Origin: Anaerolineae bacterium
GTDB lineage: Bacteria > Chloroflexota > Anaerolineae > Aggregatilineales > J027
Direction: 5' to 3'
Assembly (NCBI GenBank): GCA_019913005.1
Contig: JAIOHL010000250.1
Coordinates: forward strand, 1-64,000
DNA length: 64,000 nucleotides
Position numbers and translations under genes: made by a program. Positions 35,652 to 46,300 of this stretch are shown piece after piece (the stretch's first letter is position 1; every line of letters begins with the position of its first letter). Below the pieces are notes generated by a model. The model worked only from the letters and a program-made list of their open reading frames with translations, searched no databases and was not told the origin of the DNA.

Positions 35652-38513
35652 TCAATAACCAGACCACGTATCGGCAGTAGTGGCGGTACCCAGCGGGAAC
35701 CAGACAGTCATACTGCCGGGGGTAGCGCCGGAATTCCAGTCGAGGTCATTCTTGAAGTAAGCGGCCCCGCTTGCCGGGAAGAAGTAGCCAAAGCTGTCGA
35801 GACCATTGTTGTCAAAGTCCCCAACGATGAATTGGCTGGTACCGGCAATGGGTGGTTCAAAGTATTGAGCCAGCGCGAAGGCGGCGTTGGTGGTGGTGGG
35901 ATTGGTGTTGGTAAAGGCGATGAAATTACCGCGTCGGATGGCAACGGAATCTACCCCATTACTATCGTAATCACCCGCACCAAACTGGAAGGTGCCTGTA
36001 AAGCCTTGATTGTCGGGCAGCACCACCGAGAGCCATTGGAAGGTCTTGGGTGGATTGCCACCCGTCATATCACAGGTGAAGTAGAGCACAAAAGCCACGC
36101 CATAGGGTGGGAAGTTGGCACTGTCGGTCACGCCGATGCAATCGTTTTGCAGGGCAGCATTAAAGCGACCCGCAACAGGCGCATTGGGGACAACCCCAGC
36201 CAACAAGCCGAACCAAATACCCAGCCAAGCGGTGGATGGGATGGGACCAATTGCATTGGTGAAATAGAATACACCATTGGTGCCATACACACCGGGGGTT
36301 TGGCGGCCATCGCCATCCCAGTCGCCCATGACCCATTGCCCATTGGTGCCAGCGGCGGGTAGCCCACTATTGTAGGTGAAGTAGCTGGGAGGCGGGCTGG
36401 CCGGGGTGTCCATCAAGCTGACCTGATTGGCAGCAGGCGCGAAGACGGCCAAACGTGCTGGGCAGCCATAATTGCGTGTGCCTGTCGTAATGGGTTGATG
36501 ACACCAATCTGAGCCACGATCACTATCGCCGCCGTTGGTGTTGCGTCCGATGGAGGTGGTGCCTGTATTGCTGGGGAAGGCGGGCGCATTGGGACTGGTC
36601 ATGAACCCCCCATTGATTCCCAACTCGGTATTGCTGCCCCAGCGCACAACATCTACCCCGTTACCAGCTTCGTTGAACAGGCGGGCCGCGCCGGGGTCAT
36701 TGCTTATCCACCCCAGATTTCCCCCGCTATACAACAAGGTGCTGGTGTTGGTACCCGTGCCCTCAACCACACGCACATAGGCCCCGGCTGCAAGGGTAAA
36801 TGCGGGGATGACGTAATTTACAGCGAGTGTACCATCCCAGTCATATAACTGGACGTTAAAGCCGGTCAGGGTGTAGTTCGCTAGCGAGGCATTATAGATT
36901 TCAATGCCGTCCGGGTCGCTGGCGTAAATTTCGTTGATGACCACACAAGGCCGATTGAGTGTACCGAGTGTCGGGACTTGGGCGCAGAAATCGCTGGTGC
37001 GATCACCGTCTTCGCTGCTGGGCCTCCGTTGCACGCTGGTATTGTCATTCGGGCCAACTGGCAGTACCCCACCAAACCAACTTGCGCCAGCCGGGGCAGT
37101 CGTGGTAACCCCCCACCGCGCAAAGTCTACCACCGAACCACCTACACCAGTTGTTAACAAACCCGCTCCGTCGTCATTATTCCATGCGAAGTTTTGGCCT
37201 GCGCCAGCATAGAACACCGTGCTTGTATTGGTTCCGGCACCCTCATAAAGGACGACATATCCACCCGCTGGAATACTCGCAACAGGGAAGGTATAGGTTA
37301 GGTCAAAAGTGTTAACACCGGAATAGGAGGTAAACTGATAACCAGTCAGGATAGTTGTCCTGTCCGTCGGGTTAAAGATCTCAACGGCGTCGACGTCGCC
37401 TGTGAAGAATTCATTTAACACCAAACAAGCGTTGTTGACCTTGCCCAATGTGGGGCATTGCTGGAAGAAATCAGCGCTGCTGTCGTCATCATCATTCTGC
37501 TCATTGCGCCCGATGGTTCGGGATGAATCAAAAACAAAGGTCGGGCTGCCAGTCCATGTATCGGGTGCGGAGGGCAAGATCGTCGAGCCACCCCAGCGCA
37601 CAAAATCTACGCCTTGACCGACATTATTATTGAGCGCGACGGCATAGTTGAAATCCGCCTCCATGCCAGTGGCGTCGCTAAAATAGAGGGCAGTAGAGGT
37701 ATTGGTTCCAGCGCTCTCATACAAGACGACATACGCCCCCGGAACCAGATAAAACGCCGGAATGGTCCATGTGGTTTCGAGCGCAGCACCGCTGAAAATA
37801 TGAAGTTGCCATCCGGTCAGGTTCACTACCGAGGTCGTAGGATTGAACAATTCAACCGCGTCGGGGCCGTTGGGGTCTATTTCATTCATAATGACGTGGG
37901 TCAATTCAGCGACTCGCGGGGCATGGTGGGTGGTGTCTTCCGTTACGGGAGTCTCGACCACTGGGGCACGCACCCCAGCCGCACTGCCCGCTGGGCGATC
38001 TGGGTTGTCGGAGGGTTCGACAAAAGTTGGGGGTGGGGCGTCCAGATTGGCGATAAAGGCGTCAATCGCCACCGTGCCGCCTTCTTGGGCATACACCCGC
38101 AGGCTGTGCCATTCCTCGCTCAGATAATTGATTTTGGCGCTTTGCCCGTAGCTGGTGGTGTCGGCTGCGGTGATGACCGTGCGCAGTACCGTGTCATCCA
38201 CTTCGATGGCTAAGGTTCCCAACTTTGGCCCGCTGACATAAATTACTTCAACGCTGGCACCATAGAAGTGCAGGATGAGCGAGTCATTCTCCCCGCCCCC
38301 GCCGTACAAATAGCTTCCGCCGCTTGCTCCACTGGCGGATTGGCTTGCCCAGTTTCCGTTTCGATCTACACGAGCATCATCCGATTCAACTCGTTGGGAG
38401 GTTGTTGGGTCTTGAGAGTGTGCTGTTTGACGATGTATGGGAAGGATGAAGGAGGATACTACTATTAAAACCAACAATAATGCAATGATATGCCTTATTG
38501 CTTTTGAAAACAT
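35652..38513 (-). CDS. secreted multi-domain protein with three lamin-tail domains
   Basis: A 953-residue exported protein. Order: signal peptide (1-33), a shared beta-sandwich N-domain at about 45-158 (NGNWASQSA, GSYLYGGGG, YAQEGGTVAIDAF), a proline/threonine linker, three lamin-tail (LTD) domains at about 205-360, 363-520 and 524-684 (VIMNEIDPNGPDAVELFNP, LVLNEFFTGDVDAVEIFNP, VVINEIYASDPDGIEIYN), and a C-terminal FG-GAP-like region (WVMGDWDGDGRQTPGVY, FIVGDFDNNGLDSFGYF) closely related to that of the subtilisin at 43343-46516. LTD domains bind or anchor at surfaces. Role: probably cell-surface adhesion or matrix protein. Confidence 0.85.
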   Translation of the reverse strand: MFSKAIRHIIALLLVLIVVSSFILPIHRQTAHSQDPTTSQRVESDDARVDRNGNWASQSASGASGGSYLYGGGGENDSLILHFYGASVEVIYVSGPKLGTLAIEVDDTVLRTVITAADTTSYGQSAKINYLSEEWHSLRVYAQEGGTVAIDAFIANLDAPPPTFVEPSDNPDRPAGSAAGVRAPVVETPVTEDTTHHAPRVAELTHVIMNEIDPNGPDAVELFNPTTSVVNLTGWQLHIFSGAALETTWTIPAFYLVPGAYVVLYESAGTNTSTALYFSDATGMEADFNYAVALNNNVGQGVDFVRWGGSTILPSAPDTWTGSPTFVFDSSRTIGRNEQNDDDDSSADFFQQCPTLGKVNNACLVLNEFFTGDVDAVEIFNPTDRTTILTGYQFTSYSGVNTFDLTYTFPVASIPAGGYVVLYEGAGTNTSTVFYAGAGQNFAWNNDDGAGLLTTGVGGSVVDFARWGVTTTAPAGASWFGGVLPVGPNDNTSVQRRPSSEDGDRTSDFCAQVPTLGTLNRPCVVINEIYASDPDGIEIYNASLANYTLTGFNVQLYDWDGTLAVNYVIPAFTLAAGAYVRVVEGTGTNTSTLLYSGGNLGWISNDPGAARLFNEAGNGVDVVRWGSNTELGINGGFMTSPNAPAFPSNTGTTSIGRNTNGGDSDRGSDWCHQPITTGTRNYGCPARLAVFAPAANQVSLMDTPASPPPSYFTYNSGLPAAGTNGQWVMGDWDGDGRQTPGVYGTNGVFYFTNAIGPIPSTAWLGIWFGLLAGVVPNAPVAGRFNAALQNDCIGVTDSANFPPYGVAFVLYFTCDMTGGNPPKTFQWLSVVLPDNQGFTGTFQFGAGDYDSNGVDSVAIRRGNFIAFTNTNPTTTNAAFALAQYFEPPIAGTSQFIVGDFDNNGLDSFGYFFPASGAAYFKNDLDWNSGATPGSMTVWFPLGTATTADTWSGY

Positions 38514-38817
38514 ATAGCAAACCTTTCGAATTTATTTTAACGTGAGTGGAAAAAATGCTCCCAAACGTCAGTATAAGGAGAATCTTTGTCAATAATTCGT
38601 CAGGAAATGTGGGGCAAATCTTTACCAATTTTACAAATTTCAATTTCGCCGCATCAATACGCCCTAATTCGCATAGGAGTAAATCCGAAATTCATAAATT
38701 TTTCAGAATTGCCGAGCCAAACTAGCCATACCCAGAGGTGGAATATGTACAAGAAAAAGGCCGTCCCTTCATTTGAGAGACAGCCTTTGATACTGGTGCG
38801 GTGATGTTGTCAATTGG
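38514..38817. other. gene-free stretch holding a terminator
   Basis: Contains the 5' leader of the lamin-tail gene (AAAGG just before its ATG) on the left and a terminator at 38754-38788 on the right. A short rightward frame (TTG at 38586 to 38804) has a fair Shine-Dalgarno but ends inside the terminator hairpin and looks like nothing recognisable. Confidence 0.5.
38754..38788 (-). terminator. intrinsic terminator of the QueA-like operon
   Basis: On the minus strand AAGGCtGTC pairs with GACgGCCTT (one mismatch) and is followed by a T run. It lies 30 bases beyond the stop at 38818. Confidence 0.75.
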
Positions 38818-39885
38818 TTACGGTTGTTTGGGCGGGGTGGTCAAAATCAGATGGCTGTCGCCAAATTCATGCCACAGATACCCCTCTTTGACCGCTTCGG
38901 CATAGGCGGTGCGAATCATGCCCTGCCCTGCCAGAGCATACAACATGGCAAGATGGCTGGTGATGGGGTCATGCAATCCCGTAATCAAGCCATTCACGGC
39001 TTGCAGTCGTCCCCGTGCCGGATGCACAAACAAGCGCGTGAAACCCTTTGCCGGATGCACCCCGTCGGCCTCCCACGCCGATTCCAGTGCTCGTATCACG
39101 GTTGTCCCCACCGCAACAACACGCCGCCCCTCCGCATGGGCCAGATTAACGGTTTCGGCGGTCTCGGCAGGCACTTCAAAATATTCGGGATACAGCGGGT
39201 GCTGCTCGACCTCTTCGACTTCGACCTCCAAACTGGATACCCCGGTATGCAGCAACACCCCGGCGATCTGGATGCCCCGTTGGTTTAGATCATCTAGGAG
39301 AGTTGCTGTAAAGGGATACCCCGCCGAGGGCATTTCGGCACTGCCGGGGATGGTGGCGAACACCGTTTGATAGGCGGCCAGCGGATATTCGGTCTGCACA
39401 TAGCCGTAGCGAATCGGACGGCCCACCTGTGCCATGATGCTCATCAAATCGCAGCAGACATGCACAAACCACAGACAGTCAAGGCCGGGGAAGGGCTGAA
39501 TGAGGCGACCTGTCAATCCTCCGACATCAAACACGTCCCCCGCTTTGAGGGGTAATGGGCCGGGTTTGGCAAAGCTCCAACGGGGTTCGGCCAGCCATAA
39601 ATTTGGCCCATAGCGTGTTGAAAGATTGAGGACAAAATCGCCTAAATCGGTATGATGGGCGGGTAAACTAGCGGGTAGGGTCGCGCTGCGATTCACCACC
39701 AGCAAATCCCCCGCGCTTAGAAATCGCCCCAACTCATGAAAATGGGCGTGTTGATGGACGGGCATACCGTTTTCGAGGGTGCTCACCATCAGGCGCACCC
39801 CATCACGGGTCAAACCGCGCTCGGTAGCAGGCGTATTGGCCTGTAATTCCAATGGACGCGGGAAGATCAATTCATCGCGTTTCAT
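38818..39885 (-). CDS. QueA-like SAM:tRNA ribosyltransferase-isomerase paralogue
   Basis: A 355-residue protein of the QueA family, whose true members make epoxyqueuosine in tRNA from SAM. Recognisable blocks: LSAGDLLVVNRSATLPASL, YQTVFATIPGSAEMPSAGYPFT, VLLHTGVSSLEVE, HPLYPEYFEV, VVAVGTTVIRALESAW and GDSHLIL. Several canonical residues differ (for example APTAGLHFT reads MPSAGYPFT), so this looks like the divergent branch found in actinobacteria and Chloroflexota, possibly with another substrate. Start at 39885 follows GGGAGG and overlaps the SDR gene stop by four bases. Confidence 0.8.
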   Translation of the reverse strand: MKRDELIFPRPLELQANTPATERGLTRDGVRLMVSTLENGMPVHQHAHFHELGRFLSAGDLLVVNRSATLPASLPAHHTDLGDFVLNLSTRYGPNLWLAEPRWSFAKPGPLPLKAGDVFDVGGLTGRLIQPFPGLDCLWFVHVCCDLMSIMAQVGRPIRYGYVQTEYPLAAYQTVFATIPGSAEMPSAGYPFTATLLDDLNQRGIQIAGVLLHTGVSSLEVEVEEVEQHPLYPEYFEVPAETAETVNLAHAEGRRVVAVGTTVIRALESAWEADGVHPAKGFTRLFVHPARGRLQAVNGLITGLHDPITSHLAMLYALAGQGMIRTAYAEAVKEGYLWHEFGDSHLILTTPPKQP

Positions 39886-40976
39886 CGCACCACCTCCCAT
39901 TGTTCGGCTTGGGCACGAAATCGCTGGCCGCTGATGTCCGTCACTTTTTGACCAAACAGCCACATCCAAAAGGGCAGCGTCACACTTGGTTCAGGGCGAT
40001 CTGATATATCCTCACTGGGAAAGGCCTGCTGGTGCATGACTGTTCGCATATCGCCGGGGTCAACACTGACCACACCGACGCCTGCCTCCTCCAATTCATT
40101 GGCCCATGTACGCGACAGCAAATCTAGCGCGGCCTTGCTCGATCCGTACCCACCCCAACCCGCATAGCCTCCGACAGCGGCGTCACTGCTGAGATTGACC
40201 ACTAAGCCATAATTAGCTTTCAGGAGGGGCAGGGCACTTTGCGTAAGGGCCAATGGCGCGATGACATTGACTTCATAGATATGGCGGAAGGCCGCAAGGG
40301 GCATCTGGGCAAGGGTCGGCATGGGACTTGGCCCAAGTTCCGACGCATTGTTGACCAGTACATCCAATCGGCCCAATGATTCGACGGCCTCAATCAATCG
40401 GCGTTGATGGGCGGGTTCAGCGATATCCCCGGCCAGCGCGATGATGGTCGTTCCATACTGGCGCAATTGTTGGGCGGTTTGTTCAAGGCTCTCGGCGCCG
40501 CGTGCCGTCAAAATCAGATCAAAATTCTGCCCCGCCAAGCAGGTTGCCAGTGTCACCCCCAAGCCACGACTGGCCCCGGTAATCAATGCCACGCGCCGAC
40601 TCGATGGGCCTTCTTGCCGTGTCCACCATTCCCGAAATTCATGACAGTGCGTTTCGTTGGGGCGGAACGACGCGGCAAAGATGCCATCCAACTTGACCCG
40701 TCTACTGCTGGGGATGCGCGTCAATTCCACTGACCAGTGCGCGAAGCCTATGGACTCGGTGACTTCAAGTATCTCATACCGAAACGCGATGTTTTCCTGT
40801 GTGCTGACATCGCCCCAATACTTCAAAATGGCAGGGCGACCTTGCAGCGGTGGTTCAAATGGGTTTTCCTGATAGGTCGCATCAGGGGTGAACAAATCGG
40901 CGGCGGCCTGTGGGTCGCGGTTAACCCATGCAGCCCCGATTGCTTTGACCCATGTTTCAAACTGTTGATGGTTCAT
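39882..40976 (-). CDS. SnoaL-like domain fused to short-chain dehydrogenase
   Basis: A 364-residue fusion. Residues about 1-125 are a SnoaL/NTF2-like cone domain (WVNRDPQAAADLFTPDATYQENPF, HEFREWWTRQEG). Residues 127-364 are an SDR with TGASRGLG, NNAS, and the catalytic YGSSK (Tyr, Lys), so it should bind NAD(P)H and oxidise or reduce a carbonyl or alcohol. The fused pair could act on a polyketide-like or small aromatic substrate, but that is speculation. Translationally coupled to the QueA-like gene downstream. Substrate unknown. Confidence 0.85.
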   Translation of the reverse strand: MNHQQFETWVKAIGAAWVNRDPQAAADLFTPDATYQENPFEPPLQGRPAILKYWGDVSTQENIAFRYEILEVTESIGFAHWSVELTRIPSSRRVKLDGIFAASFRPNETHCHEFREWWTRQEGPSSRRVALITGASRGLGVTLATCLAGQNFDLILTARGAESLEQTAQQLRQYGTTIIALAGDIAEPAHQRRLIEAVESLGRLDVLVNNASELGPSPMPTLAQMPLAAFRHIYEVNVIAPLALTQSALPLLKANYGLVVNLSSDAAVGGYAGWGGYGSSKAALDLLSRTWANELEEAGVGVVSVDPGDMRTVMHQQAFPSEDISDRPEPSVTLPFWMWLFGQKVTDISGQRFRAQAEQWEVVR

Positions 40977-41199
40977 TGGTAGTCTATCTCCCCCACAATC
41001 ATTTCATCTTCTAGGATGCACCTAATCAAGCCCGTTCCCTACCGTCGAGAGACCAGTTTGGGCCTGTACTTTGGTACAGTCGGGAGGCGCTTTTAGAATT
41101 AATCCGCCAAGTACGGTAAAATCCACCTTGTACTCATCTGAATTTCTTGAGTGCCCCCACCACTTTTTTATCAATCGGAATTGAAGCAAAGGAACAGCC

Positions 41200-42051
41200 A
41201 TGAACCTCTTTGGGTCAGATATGGCCTCAGTAGCCTATGGATTGATGTCAGCCGCCAGTTGGGGATCGGGTGATTTCAGTGGGGGCTATTCGACACGACG
41301 TACCCCCGTCCTCACGGTGTTGATTTTCTCGCAAATCACCGGATTGGTGACACTGATTATCTTTGCACTGGCGTTTGGCGAGCCTGCCCCCTCACGGCAT
41401 GATCTGTTGATTGGGGCAGCCGCCGGAATCGTGGGGGATATTGGCTTGGCGGCGCTCTATCGGGCGATGGCGATTGGCAAGATGAGCATCGCGGCCCCCT
41501 TAAGCGCGGTTTTACAAGGGCTGCTCCCAGTGACCTTTGGCATTGTGACACAGGGTTTGCCGGGTGGCTTAACGATTTTTGGGTTTGGGTTGGCATTGGT
41601 CGGGGTGTGGCTGATTTCGCAACCGGGGTCGGGCCATATCAGCGGCGATGGCTTAGGGTTGGCCTTGATTGCGGGCATGGGTTTTGGCGGATTCTTGACG
41701 CTGGTGGCCCTCTTAAGTGATGAGGCTCTTTTCTGGTCGCTGGCGGTCTCGCGTATAGCTTCCATCACGGTCATGCTGATTCTAGCCTTTTCTATGCGCC
41801 GTTTGGCTGCCCCAACCGGTAAATATATCCCCTTGATTATGTTTTGCGGGGTGATGGACGTTGGCGGCAATGTGTTTTTTGCGCTGGCCGAGGAAGCGGG
41901 TCGGGTGGATGTGGCCTCGGTGCTGTCCTCGCTCTATCCGGCGACGACGGTGGTGCTGGCGCTGGTCATTTTGAAGGAACGGTTGACCCGTTGGCAGGGG
42001 GTAGGGGTGCTATGTGCGATGACGGCGATTGGGTTAATTGCAACAGGATAA
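41200..42051 (+). CDS. EamA-family (DMT) transporter
   Basis: A 283-residue membrane protein with about ten helices in two EamA repeats (first roughly 10-140, second 148-283). Characteristic segments are ALYRAMAIGKMSIAAPLSAV and ALVLAVVILKERLTRWQG-like SLYPATTVVLALVILKERLT, which ends the second repeat. These carry metabolites or drugs in exchange or export. The gene stands alone; a 223-base gap to the SDR gene holds no recognised feature. AAGGAACAGCC precedes the ATG. Confidence 0.9.
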   Translation: MNLFGSDMASVAYGLMSAASWGSGDFSGGYSTRRTPVLTVLIFSQITGLVTLIIFALAFGEPAPSRHDLLIGAAAGIVGDIGLAALYRAMAIGKMSIAAPLSAVLQGLLPVTFGIVTQGLPGGLTIFGFGLALVGVWLISQPGSGHISGDGLGLALIAGMGFGGFLTLVALLSDEALFWSLAVSRIASITVMLILAFSMRRLAAPTGKYIPLIMFCGVMDVGGNVFFALAEEAGRVDVASVLSSLYPATTVVLALVILKERLTRWQGVGVLCAMTAIGLIATG

Positions 42052-42235
42052 CGATGACAGATGCACACAGAAGATAGGCCAAAACTCACCACCCGAATCT
42101 CTCAAATGAGTATACAATGAGGTTAAGATTGATTTTTCGAGATTAGCGCAAGCACAGGTTAGACCTGATTAGCTTCAGAGGTTTGAGCAAATAGCTCCTC
42201 CTGAAATCTCCAAGAACTTCTCCTCATCGGTTCTC

Positions 42236-42265
42236 AGAAGCCTATCCCCCACCGGATAGGCTTCT
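42236..42265. other. strong 12-bp hairpin
   Basis: AGAAGCCTATCC at 42236-42247 pairs perfectly with GGATAGGCTTCT at 42254-42265 across a six-base loop. There is no T tract on either side. It sits 78 bases before the TolB-like start, within the leader region, so it may be an mRNA-stability or attenuation structure rather than a terminator. Confidence 0.5.
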
Positions 42266-42342
42266 TGATTTATTGGGTCTGGAACTTCCCGTTCATCATT
42301 GCCGTCTTTGAGTAGAACTGATTCCAAGATGAGGAGATATTG

Positions 42343-43260
42343 ATGTTCAGTCAAATCAAGAAAACCCTGCTTGCCACCGCGCTGCTGACAATGGCAGTTT
42401 TCGGCATGGCCCACGCGCAAGACCCGGAAACAGATTCAGATAGCTGGATTGTCTATGAAGCCGATGTTGCCGATTTTACCGGGCACAACCCTGACATTTT
42501 TCTGCTACATGTGAACAGCGGCGAGATTAACAAGCTGACCGAAAACTTGGTTGATCGCCAATTTTACCGCAACACCGACCCGGCCTTCTCGCCCGATGGC
42601 AGCCAAATCGCGTTTGTCTCGGATCGGGATCGGCCCAGCAGCGATAACCCCCTAACCGACATTTATGTGATGAATCGAGACGGCAGCGACCAAACCCGTG
42701 TGACATTTAACGAGGTATACGATTCTAGTCCGGCGTGGCTCGATAATGAGCATCTGGTCTATACATCGGGAATAAGACCCGGCGAACTCGTTATCCTTGA
42801 TTTGAATGATGGCACGGAGACCCCGCTGGGTGTCGAGGGCTATTCGCCTGCCCCCAACGCCGATGGCACACAAATCGCCTATGTGTTGGAAGGTGGCCTC
42901 TATATCATGCAGGCTGACGGTTCCGACAGCCGCTTGGTGACGGATGCCGTCAAAGGCATGACTGGCCCGGTGTGGTCGCCCGATGACAGCCAATTGTTGT
43001 TCACGACGCTGGACAAAACGGCACGTGGGGTCTATGTGGTGGATACGGATGGCGAAAATGTCCAGCAACTCAGTGCCGAATCGGTTTTTGGGGCTACATG
43101 GTCGCCGGACGGGACACAGATTGCCTATGTCCTGCTGGGCGATGTACCGGAGGGTCTGATGCACCCCAACATTGATTTGTATGTCATGCAGGCCGATGGT
43201 AGCGACTCACATCTATTGGCGGGTCTGGCGGGCTGGAGCGCCTATCCCGATTGGCATTAA
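42343..43260 (+). CDS. secreted TolB-like beta-propeller protein
   Basis: A 305-residue exported protein (signal peptide TLLATALLTMAVFGMAHA). The mature part is TolB/PD40 blades: PAFSPDGSQIAFVSDRD, IYVMNRDGSDQTRVT, GVEGYSPAPNADGTQIAYV, YIMQADGSDSRLVT, PVWSPDDSQLLFTT, ATWSPDGTQIAYVL, LYVMQADGSDSHLL: about six blades, hence one complete propeller. GAGGAG fixes the ATG at 42343. It likely binds a protein or glycan at the outer surface. A bidirectional terminator follows. Confidence 0.88.
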   Translation: MFSQIKKTLLATALLTMAVFGMAHAQDPETDSDSWIVYEADVADFTGHNPDIFLLHVNSGEINKLTENLVDRQFYRNTDPAFSPDGSQIAFVSDRDRPSSDNPLTDIYVMNRDGSDQTRVTFNEVYDSSPAWLDNEHLVYTSGIRPGELVILDLNDGTETPLGVEGYSPAPNADGTQIAYVLEGGLYIMQADGSDSRLVTDAVKGMTGPVWSPDDSQLLFTTLDKTARGVYVVDTDGENVQQLSAESVFGATWSPDGTQIAYVLLGDVPEGLMHPNIDLYVMQADGSDSHLLAGLAGWSAYPDWH

Positions 43261-43284
43261 TCGGTGCTCACCGAGACGAAATTG

Positions 43285-43320
43285 AAAAAGGCTATCCTCA
43301 GTGGTGGGGACAGCCTTTTC
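43285..43320. terminator. bidirectional intrinsic terminator
   Basis: AAAAAGGCTaTCC pairs with GGacAGCCTTTT, giving a tract on both strands. It lies between the TolB-like gene and the convergent subtilisin gene and can end both. Confidence 0.85.
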
Positions 43321-43342
43321 CGTTATACTTAGTTATCGCAAT

Positions 43343-46300
43343 TTACGGGGTGGGCCATATGGGGGTTGTTTCACGCCAACTGGCGGCACTGTAGTGGCTA
43401 CTTGGGAAATCTATTGTTAAGGTCTGCAAAATCGCTTCTCCGCTATTCCATTGAAGGTCATTTCGGCGATAGAAGGTACTTCCAGAGGTGGTATTGTAAT
43501 AAATGCCAAAGCTATCTAACTTACTGCTGTCCCAATCACCTACCACAAACCTTCCATAGGCATTCGCCGACCCTGTACTGGCGAAACCAATATACTGAGC
43601 GTATGGAAATCCAGAATTTACAGTAGTGGGTGGGGTATTGGAGAATGCCACAAAATGACCTCGTCGCACCGCAATTGTGTCAATACCATCCGGCACAAGG
43701 TTAGTTACAGGATTGCCCTCAGTACCAAAATCGCCTGCCGCAAATTGCCATGCTTTGCCGGGGAGTTCGGGATCTACGTTGTCAGGTAGTAGGACACTCA
43801 ACCATTGGAAGGGTTTTGGTTGTGGATTTACAATACTAAAATCACAGGTGAAATACATTGCAAAGGCAACTCCATAAGGCGGAAAGTTGCCACTGTCAAT
43901 CACGCCAATGCAATCATGATTGACTGTTGCGTCAAATCGTCCTGCTACTGCAAAGACCCCAACACCCGGTACGCCTTGGGTGAGGCCAAACCAAGTGTTA
44001 GTCCAAATTGCTCGACCTTGATTATTGGTAGTTCCGATGATATTGGTGGTGTAGAACATGCCAACCGCATTATCATAGAAACCCGGCGTTTTCTGACCAT
44101 CACCATCCCAATCCCCCATGACCCATTGACGATCTAGGTTGGAAACCCCCACTGGCGCCCCGGTTGGATAGAATGAATAATCTACAGGCGCAGGATATTC
44201 GCGCAAAGTGGAAGATAACCGAATGCGCTGATCTGCCCCATAGAAAATAGCCAGCGTGTCGCCTGCGGGGGCAAGGCTAACCCATAGATGCAACCCTTCC
44301 GGCCCAGTAAATTGCGTAGTCCCTTTTTGAGCCACCATGATGTAATACGTAAAGTTGGGTCGCACCTGAAAGTTGACAGCGGATTGTTCATTAGTAAAAC
44401 TGTGGTCGGTTGTAGAGTAGGTATAGCTAATATCATCATTACAGACAACACGATTGCCACTAGATATGGTTTGTTCATAGACAGCTATGATAGTATCATA
44501 CGTACTGTCCTTGGTCGTTAAAGAGAGCAAATAGGATGAAACGCTGGGTCCATACCGAAACCAGACGGTGTTGGTAAAATTATTACCACCGCATTCTGTG
44601 GATAAAGGAATATCATTGACTGTTTTGTCCGAACCTTCGGGGTCTTGGATATATTCATAATCGTAAGCAAAGCTGCCGATAGATGGTAATGAATGGGCGG
44701 TAGATGGTGAGTCATTATGCGGTGCAACTCCCGGCGTGCTATCGGGTAGGACATTTTGTACAGGCCCTAAAGCATCTATTCTCAAATAAGATGGCGGACT
44801 TGGTGTCACCCGCGTATCAGAAACCGATACAGCAGCTGTATCTAGGACGTCTCGAAAGGGAGAATTTAGTGGGGGAACATCACTCAAAGTAGCGGTAGAA
44901 TTAGCTTGTTCAACGAGTAAACCGACACTAGCAGCATGAGGACTCGCTAATGAGGTACCGTTGCCTGCACAAACTCCTGATGTACAAGTCGTCGTGATAT
45001 CGAAACCTGGTGCGAGAAAATCAAGTGCGGGGCTAGCGTCACTAAAGGCCCATATATTGTCTAGATCATCGGTTGCACCAACAGAAATTACTGCATTAAA
45101 GCAGGCAGGCCAATTTATAAGATTTGTATAACCGACATTTCCGCTTGCGGCAAAGATCTTTATTCCTCGAACATCATGTACTAGATTAATCAATCCAACA
45201 ACATTAGGCGGAATTGATGGATCTAAATCACAATTGTAAGGCAGAACTCCATATCCGAAGCTAATATTAACCGCTGATATATTGTATTGATATCCAGTGA
45301 GATAAATCCATTGGAGCGCATTTTCCAAATCCGTTGAATCTGAAGTTCCTAGATTGCTATACATCCTCACAGCAATGATCTTGGCATCTGGTGCAATGCC
45401 AATCAATGATCTAGAAGTGATTGGATTGATGCTTACTCCATTCGAGGCTATTACACCTGTTACCATAGTACCATGACCAATCGTCTCCACTGCTTGATCT
45501 TGTCCAGTTGGAGGGCATCGGTTGGCTAATGGCGCTGAAATGTTAGCGCAATACTGCATCATGATATCATCGCTCAAATCGGGATGGCTTACATCAACAC
45601 CTGAATCAATTACTGCAATAACCATACGTTGGCCTGTTATGCCATACTGATTTCTTACCAAATCAGCCCGAATTACTGGCGCACTGGAGTCGAGTAACCC
45701 CACCGGTTCAATAGGCACGTGAATGGTTCTAACTAACGGATTTGCCTGCAACTCCAACAGACCAGTTAAGTCAACAACTGCCACAAAACCCGGTACAACC
45801 TGAAAGCTGTGTACAACTTCAACCGTGCCTGCTTTTATGCTGCTTATGACACGATTTTGAACATCTTGAATCGCCTCTAAATCAGGCTCGGCACCCGGCG
45901 TTCTATAGACATTAGGTTCGGAGTCCAGCAAGGCAACATCTACTCGTATCGTCCCTTGCGTCTGGACTGCCTCAAGCGCACCGTTTGGCATTTTTCTCAT
46001 ATCAACTATCATTGCCTCTTGGCTGGCACGCGAGACACGAAACGCATCAATCCCGATAGTCCCGCCCTCTTGGGCATAGACCCGCAGCGTGTGCAGGCCG
46101 TCATCCAAATAATCCACCACCGTGCGTTCTTGATATTGAGTGGCTTGGTCGGCGGTCATGATGGTTCGCAGAACGGTGTGGTCAACATCCACCGCCAGTG
46201 TGCCCAAATTGGTGCCTGTGGTGTAAATCACCTCCACCCGTGACCCGACAAAGGTTAGGGTCAAGACATCATCAGGGCTGCCGCTGCTGTACAGATAGCT

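Noticed and set aside
35637-36362. 241-residue Gly-rich rightward frame over the lamin-tail gene
   Set aside because: It mirrors the FG-GAP-like C-region of the leftward gene; no start signal and low-complexity content.
38586-38804. Short rightward frame starting with TTG after AAGGAG
   Set aside because: It ends inside the terminator at 38754-38788, has no recognisable domain and no neighbours in its direction.
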